This document shows, in pieces, positions 26,401-33,672 of a stretch of 64,000 nt of DNA. How positions within the stretch are numbered: position 1 is the stretch's first letter; each line of letters opens with the position of its first letter. The stretch comes from Elgaria multicarinata webbii (lineage: Eukaryota; Chordata; Lepidosauria; Squamata; Anguidae). The stretch spans positions 2,559,001-2,623,000 of the forward strand of contig NC_086188.1 in assembly GCF_023053635.1 (NCBI RefSeq), read 5' to 3'. The notes under the pieces are model-generated. The model was not told the origin of the DNA. It did not search any database and saw only the letters and a list, made by a program, of their open reading frames with translations. Both the position numbers and the translations under genes were made by a program.

Positions 26401-28869
26401 CAGGGATCAAAGCCCCCCCCCCGACTCTGTTGCCATTGCTCTCTGCTTCCCTGCTCTGTCCTGTCCATATGGGCCAGAGGGAGAATGCCAGAAAGTAATT
26501 GGAGGGAGCAAAGTGGAGTCTGATGGCTCTGAAGTCAGTGGGGCAGTGAATCCGCCCCGGGTTTCATTCAGAATCAGCCAGAACTCTAAGGAGAGCCAGT
26601 GTGGCGTAGTGGCTAGAGCACTGGACTAAGAGTCAGGAGATCCGGGTTCTAGTCCCCGCTCGGCCATGGAAGCTCACTGGGTGATTCTGAGCTAGTCACG
26701 AACTCTCAGCCCAACCTACCTCAAAGAGTTGTTGTTGTGAGAAAAAATGGAAAGGAGGAGGATTATGTATGCTGCTTTGGGATCCTTAGAGGGAAAAAGA
26801 TGGGATGTAATAATAATAATAATAACAATAACAATAATAATGCTATCCAAGGTGCACCTTGGATAGTTCCTTTACAGTTCTCACGCAAAACTGGAGGTAA
26901 TGCATTGCCCCACTGACATCAGAGCCACCAGACTCCACTGAATGGCATCCCTCCTGCCATTTCTCTCTGGTCAGCAGTGTGGATTGCGCCCAGAAACCAA
27001 TGGGGAAATCAAGTGGCAGACTGCAGGAAATAGCTGGGAGGGTCACTGTGAGCAGCTTGCCCAGGAGTCCCCAAAAACTTGTACCTGCGGTTCCCGTTTT
27101 GTTGTTAAAATGAGACATCCCCAATCTGTGAATGGATATTGGGGGTCCCCAAATGTTTTGGATGGGCACATCTGGAATGTTGAGACTGTGTCGTGGCTGC
27201 TCTCACAAAATGGCTGCCACGGTAGGCTTGGCTGGTCACAAAACACTCATTTCCCAGAAGGCAATGTAGTGAAACTTTTTTTTTTAAAGTACCTTGCCCA
27301 AGAATTTAAATCCAAGGCAGAGGTGGAGTCGAAGCATTAAAACCCCAAACCACTCTTTCAAACCCAAATAAAGATGGCACTGGAGGACAACGCTTTGCTT
27401 TGCAGCGTGCCAGACTCCCAGTTACAAAAGAATTAATTAAAAATTGTAAGAAATAAAATTAAAAACCTGGAAGGGTCAGGAGCCTGGCAGGCACCAAGAG
27501 AGGTGTCCGTGGGCACACTGAAGCCCTCTGGCACCGGGTTGGAAATGGAAACACCAGGAATACATAAACATATTTCACCCCCCACAAAAACACAGCTGTT
27601 TTGTCTTCCAAATCCCCCTCCCCAGTCCCTCAGCTGCTGGTTTGAATGTCTAATCACTTTGGGAAAGGGAAGAGAAGACCATGTCTAGGTAAGCCTCACA
27701 CTGCCCTCAAATCTCCTGGGATGCTTTGCTTTAGGAAAGGGGTCAGTCCAAACCTTCTTGAGGAATAGAAGCTGTCTTTTAAAAAACGAAACTGCTGCTG
27801 GAACCAACTGGAGTGGAGGTAGGAAAGCATAACCAAGCACCAACAGCTTGACCCTGAGTAGGTTTACTCAGAAGTAAGTCCCATTGATGTCAGGCACATA
27901 AGTTAGTGTGTCTGTCTTAACGGTTTCATCTTTGCAAATAATAATAATAATAATAATAATAATCATCTTGATGCCTGACAGGTTTCGAAGGGGGTGCATT
28001 TATATGCATTAGGGAACGTCAAACCCTAGAAATGGAGTTAATTACACTCGAAAAGATTCTTTGCAATTGCCAAGGGAGAAATAGCCTCATTTGCTCTCAC
28101 AATCTGTGCCTGAATCACCACCAGCACACAACCGGCAAGCCGGCTGCAAAAGAGAGGTTATTTTTCTACAAAAACAGACTGTCAGGCAGGAGGGGAAGGC
28201 TATACAAATTCTAACCCCTGCAGTTGTGTGGGTGTCGCTGTTCATTGCACATATCCAAGGAGTAAGCAATTCCAACCCACACCCCGTGCGGCAATGCAAT
28301 GCATATTCTCCAAACCCCAGAGTTCCCAACGTTTTCCTCCCTACCTGGGGCTGCATCTCTCTGCAAACCTGTGTTTGCAGGGGAAAGCGGAGCGATTCTC
28401 TCTGTACCCATGCCATCCCTGCAGGAGCCAGATTGTTAGAGAAAAGGAAAAGGGAAAAAGTCTAGGTGCAATATACTGAGCACCCCTCGTTGAAAATGTA
28501 TTGATGGGGCTGCAGGGCTCCATCTGAAATCTCCTTTTTTAAAAAAACACTCCCCCATTTTATGAAATCTAGAATAAAACAGGGGTGTGAAAGCCAGCCA
28601 CAAAGCCAGGATCAAGGGGGGCGATCCTGAGCAGGCAAGCGAGGGAAATTGCTTCTCTCCCTTCGGCCTAGGAGGTCTGCCAGATTACTCAATGCTCTTT
28701 TGAAGAGAGGAAACTCACCGCAGGCAGAGAGGCAAGGAAGGGGTCGTGGCAATTCTCCTGCAGACTCCAGGCTTTTAATCTGGCCCCCTCCCAAAAGCGA
28801 TCGACAACCCCCCCCCCTTCCCTGGGTTACTCACGGCAGCTGCCTGAGCTGGAATAAATCTTCCTCCAT
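8389..28869 (-). CDS. SVOP: Synaptic vesicle 2-related protein, orphan MFS carrier (16 coding exons, complete)
   Basis: SVOP is a 12-transmembrane major-facilitator protein of synaptic vesicles whose substrate is not established. Coding exons on the minus strand are 28869-28835, 23704-23544, 22860-22775, 22547-22449, 20786-20715, 19778-19654, 17048-16985, 15701-15576, 15252-15124, 14564-14491, 13529-13453, 12646-12542, 11637-11526, 10983-10902, 10158-10069 and 8580-8389. Together they give 1629 nt, or 542 residues, against about 548 in human, and all phases join. The protein starts [18 protein letters not shown], almost identical to human. Diagnostic segments are SDQYGRKTG (loop 2-3), [37 protein letters not shown] (a vesicle SV2-family signature) and the C-terminal [13 protein letters not shown]. 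The exon 3 donor is GC rather than GT. The first intron is over 5 kb, and most introns carry SINE, LINE or MITE copies. Confidence 0.97.
9170..9420 (+). mobile_element. Sauria-type SINE, degraded
   Basis: The middle and tail are clear: 'gggccagtcactgactctca', then 'gggttgttgtgaaagt', 'ccgtcttgggctcc' and a taataataaa-rich tail. The tRNA-like head is too worn to read. It lies in the last SVOP intron. Confidence 0.65.
10560..10785 (+). mobile_element. Sauria-type tRNA-derived SINE, near full length
   Basis: The A box reads 'tggtgtagtggtta' and the B-box region 'gggttttagtcc'. The body holds 'ctctgggccagttgctgatt' and 'cagggttgttgtgaggat', and it ends in the Bov-B-like 'ggatataaatgtaataataa' tail. 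It lies between SVOP exons 15 and 14. Confidence 0.85.
12243..12372. mobile_element. MITE, GTAGTCC family
   Basis: Both arms are present: 'gtcctccagatatttttgga', a central 'ccattggccatgccagc', and 'aaacatctgaagggcc' with 'ggggaaggttg' at the end. It is more diverged than the copies at 45249 and 60957. It lies in an SVOP intron. Confidence 0.65.
12666..12702 (+). repeat. (GAAA)n microsatellite
   Basis: A tetranucleotide purine tract ends about 20 bases upstream, in transcript sense, of SVOP exon 12 (12646-12542). On the SVOP sense strand it reads as polypyrimidine. Confidence 0.85.
12880..13260 (+). mobile_element. L2-type LINE 3' region
   Basis: It contains 'gatctccccgacgaggct', which encodes the C-terminal LPDEA segment of the reverse-transcriptase polyprotein, followed by 'ttctcccaggcatttaa' and the '...gcccagagagcttcggct' tail with 'aaataaataaataaataat'. 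Near-identical sequence occurs at 23050-23395 (+) and 59560-60225 (-). It lies between SVOP exons 12 and 11. Confidence 0.75.
14690..14995 (+). mobile_element. LINE 3' end, L2-like and older
   Basis: It reads 'gggccttttgtaccatggcc', 'ggaatagccttttaaggg', then a T-rich tail and 'agaaaagcagggtgtaaa', a diverged L2-type ending. It lies in the SVOP intron between exons 10 and 9. Confidence 0.55.
15806..16334. mobile_element. hAT-like element with AGGGCCGGCC ends and internal insertion
   Basis: The left end is 'agggctggcctaagaca' and the right end 'cctcatggtagggccggccc'. The inner edges speak of 'ctgcctgatgca' and 'ctgcctgaggc'. Inside, from about 15862 to 15987, lies a further segment flanked by 'gggtgaccaacat' and 'gatggtcac', which suggests a nested insertion. 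It lies in the intron between SVOP exons 8 and 7. Confidence 0.45.
16490..16645 (-). repeat. Lepidosaur interspersed repeat (GCTGGATCAGACC family), partial
   Basis: It shares 'ccagctgttgaccaggga', 'caacagcaccctcccaccc' and 'ttccccagcaactggtg' with copies at 34830, 47855, 49070 and 61080. The family is common in lizard genomes as I remember them, but I do not know its formal name. Confidence 0.5.
17386..17441 (+). repeat. (GAA)n tract of about 18 units
   Basis: An uninterrupted GAA run in the SVOP intron between exons 7 and 6, about 340 bases upstream (transcript sense) of exon 7. In SVOP sense it is (TTC)n. Long GAA/TTC tracts can form triplex DNA. Confidence 0.95.
20005..20080. mobile_element. 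MITE fragment, GTAGTCC family
   Basis: This is the right half of the element: 'ggggcattctgggag', 'agtccaacacatctggagcg' and 'ggttgaggaaggctg'. It is very close to the complete copies at 45249 and 60957 but truncated on the left. It lies in SVOP intron 5. Confidence 0.75.
21421..21452 (+). repeat. (CA)n microsatellite
   Basis: A CA run immediately before the CR1 fragment starting near 21465. Confidence 0.9.
21465..21912 (+). mobile_element. CR1-type LINE 3' end interrupted by a short repeat
   Basis: The CR1 segment runs from 'attgaggggagacatgatag' to 'ggccccttccaac'. It is then broken by about 100 bases at 21799-21899 that begin with a T/A-rich stretch and contain 'atagcaccatcaatgtacat'. The CR1 tail resumes with 'atgattctata'. 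The inserted unit recurs at 33067-33120 inside another element. Confidence 0.8.
21994..22212. mobile_element. Palindromic MITE with CATCTACACCAAGC ends
   Basis: The left end is 'cctcatctacaccaagcagg' and the right end is its near complement, 'gcttggtgtagatgagg'. The interior repeats 'actatgaaagcggtatat' in both orientations. A sister copy is at 31464-31675. It lies in SVOP intron 4. Confidence 0.7.
22880..22978 (+). repeat. Lepidosaur GCTGGATCAGACC repeat, 5' part
   Basis: It begins 'ataagaacgtaagaagagcc' and runs through 'atgctggatcagaccaaagg', then breaks off into a TG microsatellite. It ends close to SVOP exon 3. Confidence 0.6.
23050..23395 (+). mobile_element. L2-type LINE 3' region
   Basis: Same sequence family as 12880-13260: 'gagggccttttcagtggtgg', 'gatctccccgacgaggct', then 'gcccagagagcttcagct'. 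It is followed by a (TA)n run. Confidence 0.75.
23371..23416. repeat. (TA)n microsatellite
   Basis: About 23 TA units grown from the LINE tail, 130 bases from SVOP exon 2. Confidence 0.95.
24230..24346. mobile_element. Palindromic MITE, GCTTTAAAGC family
   Basis: The ends are 'ggccggatctacactatt' and 'gtagtgtagatccagcc'. The interior alternates 'gctttaaagcgc' and 'ttataac' in both orientations, so nearly the whole unit can fold back. It is related to 783-932 and lies in SVOP intron 1. Confidence 0.7.
24386..24570 (+). mobile_element. Sauria-type SINE, 5'-truncated
   Basis: It retains the B-box end, 'gggtgactttggaccatctc', 'acagggttgttatgaggat' and 'atcgccttgggctccttgga', ending in aataaataaaata. 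It lies in SVOP intron 1. Confidence 0.75.
25785..26150 (+). mobile_element. Sauria-type SINE split by a GTAGTCC-type MITE
   Basis: The SINE head 'ggtggtgcagtggttgga' stops near 25802. A palindromic MITE follows at about 25805-25945, with 'gcaattcccatcagcc' and 'gggatttgtagtccc'. The SINE then resumes with 'atcaggctagcactttgg', 'ctgggttcaaatctagcc' and its usual tail. The order shows that the MITE inserted after the SINE. Confidence 0.65.
26590..26845 (+). mobile_element. Sauria-type SINE, full length
   Basis: This is the clearest copy in the window: A box 'gtggcgtagtggctagagc', B-box region 'gggttctagtccccg', conserved 'cccaacctacctcaaaga', and a Bov-B-like end 'gctgctttgggatcctta' with (AAT)n. 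It lies in SVOP intron 1. Confidence 0.88.
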
Positions 28870-29160
28870 TGCAAAGGTGGAGCTGGAGGGACCTCGCTCA
28901 TTGCTCTTACATGGTGGTAGGGAGGCGCGGACGTTTCAGGAGGTTGGCGTGTAGGACAGCTCCCTTTGCAGCAAGCCAGCCAGGGCGATGGGAACCCGGG
29001 AGAAGGAGGCCGGAGAGGGAGGCGGAGGAGGAGGAGGAGGAGAAGCAGGAGGCGGAGGAAAGAGGAGGAGGAGGAGGAGGAGGAGGAGGAGGAGGAGGAG
29101 ATGCAAAGAAGAGGCAGCATCACTAGCTTGCTGCCTCCTCCTCCGCTGCCTGATCATAGA
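28870..29160 (-). promoter_or_regulatory. SVOP 5' UTR/promoter-proximal region with (GGA)n tract
   Basis: This is the sequence immediately upstream of the SVOP ATG (28869). A purine-rich GGA tract runs from about 29010 to 29101, so the SVOP sense strand is (TCC)n polypyrimidine 140-230 bases before the ATG. The transcription start cannot be placed by eye. The Ser and Leu runs translated here are products of the repeat. Confidence 0.55.
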
Positions 29161-29345
29161 AACCTGCTGTCAGTTGCCTTCCCACTTCCTTGCTGGTTCT
29201 CTCTCTCCTCTTTAGCCGCCTTGTGCTCCCTGCTCCCATGCATCCATTTTTATTTTTTGTAGGAAAATCCCTGCAGTGGTCATGGAAAGAGGACACAGTG
29301 GTGGTGGAAATAACAACAAAGAGACTTGTGGCACCCTAAGGCAGC

Positions 29346-29392
<47 letters not shown>

Positions 29393-31171
29393 CCCATGCC
29401 TTCTAGATATGTTGAAAGACAGCTTGTTTCTGGGAGTTTTAGTCCAATTCATATGGCGAGCCCAAGCTGAAGAAGGTTTCCCCAAAGGCTGACATATTAC
29501 AGCAGAAGCTTCTGTCTGGAAGCACTCGAAGAGCCTTATGGCAACCTGAAGGCATATCATGAGTTTTTATTCCCATCTGGATTGCTTCTGGTTGATTGTT
29601 TAAAAAAATGTTTTCAGATCTAGGTTGCCTGTGTGTGCCCTCTCTGTTTATATGTTTTTAGGGAAATGGTTTTGTATTTTCAACGGTTTTTATTTTTTGT
29701 GAACTGCCCAGAGAGCTTTGGCTATGGGGTGTTATAGAAATACAATAAATGAATGAAATTAAATGTATTACAGCAGGATCTTCTGTGGACTAGGAGAGTC
29801 CAGCCCGGCAAGTGAAATTGCATCTTGATGAAGAAGACTTTAGTCTTCGAAAGCTTCTGTCATAATAATTTTGGTTCGTTTGGCAGATGCCTCTACAAAG
29901 ATGCCTTGTTGCTTTTGCAGCAACAGATTGACATGGCTACCACCTCTGTGCATCTATGCATCTCACATCAAGAGGGTTCTAGTTCAGGCACACTTCTGCC
30001 ACATTCAATTCAGGTTCCAAAACACCTTGCAGGGTTGTTTTACAGATGATAGGGTTGTCGTGAGGCGCTGCCTAGGACCCTGTGGAGATAAGCTGGGATG
30101 TAAATGTTTTAAAATAAATAGATAAATAATGTAGGTGAAACATTCCAGAGTGCCTTTGAAATTGTGCAGAACAACAACACAATTGTTAACGAAGGAGTGG
30201 ATTCTGCCATCTCCAGTGCTCTGTAAGGCTAAAATGCCTGGCTTCTCAGAGGAAAATAGGTGTAAAAAACTGTAGTATATAATATAAACAGCGCATGAAG
30301 CTTGCAGAGGCCTTTGAGAATGCAGCTGCCACCCATGGTTAGAGGTGATGTGCATTCTCTCTCTCTGCAAATGAATTACTGCATTGATTTGGATGGCTTC
30401 CTCCTTCTATCCAGCTCTCGGGAATGTTTGGCGTTGTTCTGGCTGAACATCAATCCATTTGTGGCAGAGTGTGAGAACTGATGAGTAGGGGGGAACATAT
30501 GGTGGAAACAGGGGACTGAGCAGCACTAGCAAAATTCTTCTGAGGATGTTTCTCACAGACCTAGCAGTCCTTTTTCATAAATTATTTCCAAGGCCTTACA
30601 TGTTTTGCTGGACAAAGTTGCCTGTTTATATAGTATATATAATGCATTATTAACTATGCCCAATGAAGCAGAAGTTTCTACATGAAATGTTTCATTAATG
30701 CATGGGTGTTGTTCCTGTTTTGTTATTTTTTAAAAAGAATTGTATATTTTATTATAGCTCCTGATGAAGGATGATACATCTGAAACATTGAGCAGAGCAT
30801 TTTTGGATTTTAAGAATAAAATAGTTTTTAATACGTTTATCAAGCACCAGAGTTGATTTCTCTTTTTAGCATCTAAGCTGCTGAAGGCAGCCAGAACAAG
30901 GCAAGAAGGAAACAGGACCTTGGATAGCTCCAAGTGGATCTTGCTGGCTCGAACTCCTATCCTAAAGGAAGTAGCCTGTGCCTCATCCGAACCCTAAAAA
31001 CATAGCCCTAAAAAAAACTGTTCCGGAGCCCAGCTTGTTAAAAACATCTGTATACAATTTTTGCACAGTTGAGGCTGATGGGAGCTTCTAGAGTCCCATT
31101 TATTATTTGCACAGCCTGGGGGAGGCCACCTCGTGAAGCCATATCCGTTGTGGAGAATTTGCAATATATTT

Positions 31172-31463
31172 CATAGAATCATAGAATTATAGAATAGCAG
31201 AGTTGAAAGGGGCCTACAAGGCCATCGAGTCCAACCCCCTGCTCAATGCAGGAATCCACCCTGAAGCATCCCTGACAGAGGGTTGTCCAGCTGCCTCTTG
31301 AAGGCCTCTAGTGTGGGAGAGCCCACAACCTCACCAGGCAACGGATTCCATTGTCGTACTGCTCTAACAGTCAGGAAGTTTTCCCTGCTGTCCAGCTGGA
31401 ATCTGGCTTCCTTTAACTTGAACCCGTTATTCCATGTCCTGCAATCTGGGAGGATTTGGAGAC
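31172..31463 (-). mobile_element. CR1-type LINE 3' end
   Basis: This is the reverse complement of the CR1 tail. It starts 'catagaatcatagaattata' and contains 'ggccatcgagtccaaccccc' and 'gtcaggaagttttccctg'. It stops abruptly where the MITE at 31464 begins. Confidence 0.85.
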
Positions 31464-31675
31464 TGTGGCCTGGCCTAATCTAAACCAAGCGAGATATTGC
31501 ACTATGAAAGCGGTATATAAAAGGCAGGAGCTACACTACTGCTTTATAGCGGTATGGGCCCATTGACACATACCATATACCGCTTTCATACCTCTATATC
31601 CTGCTTGGTGTGGCTCCTGCCTTTTATATACTGCTTTCATAGTGCAATATCCTGCTTGGTGTAGATTAGGCCTGT
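31464..31675. mobile_element. Palindromic MITE with TAATCTACACCAAGC ends
   Basis: Sister of 21994-22212. The ends are 'ggcctaatctaaaccaagc' and 'cttggtgtagattaggcc', and the interior again has 'atgaaagcggtatataaa' in both orientations. It abuts the CR1 fragment, so it probably inserted into it. Confidence 0.7.
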
Positions 31676-32228
31676 GTGTGTGTGTTTATAGATCTCATTT
31701 TGGTATACAATATTGATTTTTGCATTATATTGTGAGGGTCCTCCTAATTTTTACCCTATTATAACTAAGCCTAAATAAATGGAACTGAAATAATTGCATA
31801 TTCCCTCCTCTGTTCCTCTTCAGTCTCTCTGTGTCAATTTTTAGACTGAAAGCTCCTTGAAAGTACCTATCCTTTTAAAGTGCCATGTATGTAGATGGTG
31901 CTATATAAATACCACTACAACTTTCAATAATAATACATTTTCAGGATGCCTATGACTTATTGACACAATGAAAACTGGCCTTTGTTAAAGGAAATATTAT
32001 CTTGGCCACCTTATAGGTCAGAAGCCCTCCCAAAGCAATAAAATACGTAAAAACAGTTCAAACATTAAAAGCAACAAAAACATAAACACAATAAAATAGC
32101 AATAAAGCCTACCCAGTTGAATTTTAAGATGCCTTTTAATAATGTGCTGCTTTCAATAATGTATTAGTTTTAAATGTTTTAATCAATTACATGTATTTTA
32201 TGGTGTTTGCATATGTGTTGTATCCCGC

Positions 32229-32547
32229 AGGGTGACCCTATGAAAAGGAGGACAGGGCTCCTGTATCTTTAACAGTTAAATTGAAAAGGAAATTTCAGGA
32301 GGTGTCATTTGTATATATGGGGAACCTGGGGAAATTCCCTCTTCATCACAACAGTTAAAGCTGCAGGTGCCCTGCCCTCTTTTAAATCTGGTCACTCTAG
32401 TATAGCTCCTGCCCTTTTAACTGTTGTGATGAAGAGGGAATTCCACCAGGTTCTCCATATATACAAATGACACCTGCTGAAATTCCCTTTTCTATGCAAC
32501 TGTTAAAGATACAGGAGCCCGGTCCTCCTTTTCATATGGTCACCCTA
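32229..32547. mobile_element. hAT-type palindromic MITE, TAGGGTGACC family
   Basis: The terminal inverted repeats are 'agggtgaccctatgaaaagg' and 'ccttttcatatggtcaccct', and the inner parts ('tcctgtatctttaacagtt', 'ctcttcatcacaacagttaa') are repeated in both orientations. A family copy at 58609 has an 8-bp target duplication, which assigns the family to hAT-type. Confidence 0.75.
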
Positions 32548-32800
32548 CTTTCTGGCTTGCCCTGTGATTCTGATGGCCCATCTCTCTTGGCCCATCTCAC
32601 AGAACACAGAATATCCCTGTGCGCGCTCTGCAGCAACATGCCAGCAGTGAGTCTTGAAATCACAGCCGGCAGGGTCTGAATTGAGCCTGTGTACTTGATC
32701 CAGCGCTGGCCAGATGAAGGAGCGATATAGGAAGACCAGTTGGTCACCCGTGAACGCAGTTGGTGAAGAAAAAAATCAAACCATAGAAAGGTTTAACTTG

Positions 32801-33009
32801 GGGTGACCGTATGAAAAGGAGGACAGGGCTCCTGTATCTTTAACAGTTGCATAGAAAAGGGAATCTCAGCAGGTGTCATTTCTATGCATGCAGCACCTGG
32901 TGAAATTCCCTCTTCATCTCAACAGTTAAAGTGCAGGAGCTATACTCGAGTGACCAGATTTAAAATAGGGCAGGGCTCCTGCAGCTTTAACTGTTGTGAT
33001 GAAGAGGGA

Positions 33010-33066
<57 letters not shown>

Positions 33067-33225
33067 TTATATAGCACCATCGATGTACATGGTGCTGTAC
33101 AGAGTAAAACAGTAAATCGCAATTTCACCAGGTTCTCCATATATACAAATGACACCTGCTGAAATTCCCTTTTCTATGCAACTGTTAAAGATACAGGAGC
33201 CCTGTCCTCCTTTTCATATGGTCAC

Positions 33226-33227
<2 letters not shown>
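32801..33227. mobile_element. TAGGGTGACC-family MITE with internal (ATT)n and another repeat
   Basis: The MITE is complete at both ends but is split at about 33010-33121 by an (ATT)n run and a 50-base unit containing 'atagcaccatcgatgtacat'. That is the same unit that splits the CR1 at 21799. A second (ATT)n run follows at 33226-33262. Confidence 0.75.
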
Positions 33228-33263
<36 letters not shown>

Positions 33264-33420
33264 CAACAATAAAACCAGAAAAAGAAAAAAATTCTACAAT
33301 TCCCAACAATATTTAATGTTTATCTCTCTCTTTTCCTTCCCCATGGGATAAAGGACTTCTCCCCCTTTATCTTTTGGGAAGGAGCAAAATGTATCACGTC
33401 GAAAACACGGGGAAACCATC

Positions 33421-33672
33421 TCCCATTTTCCCCCCATGCCGTGGCCGGAACCATATGTTCGGGACAGCGGGGGCAAGCCGGGCGCTATTGAGCGTCGGGC
33501 CCCTTAGCAACCAGCCAGGGAGGGGGAGCTTGTTGCTAGCGCGTCCGTGCGCCAAAGGAGTCCGTGTCGGCCGTTTCCGTTCCTTTCCGTTTCTCTTCCC
33601 CCTGCGCCCAACGCCTTCGGTTCCGCCGGGCTGCAACGCCAAAGGTGGACGAGGGCGACCCAGCTTCGTGGG
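33421..33672 (+). promoter_or_regulatory. USP30 promoter / 5' UTR, CpG-rich
   Basis: A G+C- and CpG-rich stretch directly before the USP30 ATG, in contrast with the A/T-rich MITE cluster to the left. It is typical of a CpG-island housekeeping promoter. No TATA box was seen. Confidence 0.55.

Larger units (their letters stand above)
29161..33420. other. SVOP-USP30 intergenic region: repeats only
   Basis: The interval between the two divergent genes. It contains a (CT)n(CA)n tract at 29347-29391, an L2-type LINE tail at 29660-29760, a CR1 end at 31172, a palindromic MITE at 31464, and two copies of the TAGGGTGACC MITE at 32229 and 32801. No exon of a known gene was found on either strand. Confidence 0.6.

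Noticed and set aside
28827-29262. Frames encoding Ser, Leu, Glu or Arg runs near the SVOP start
   Set aside because: They are translations of the GGA/TCC tract in the SVOP 5' region.
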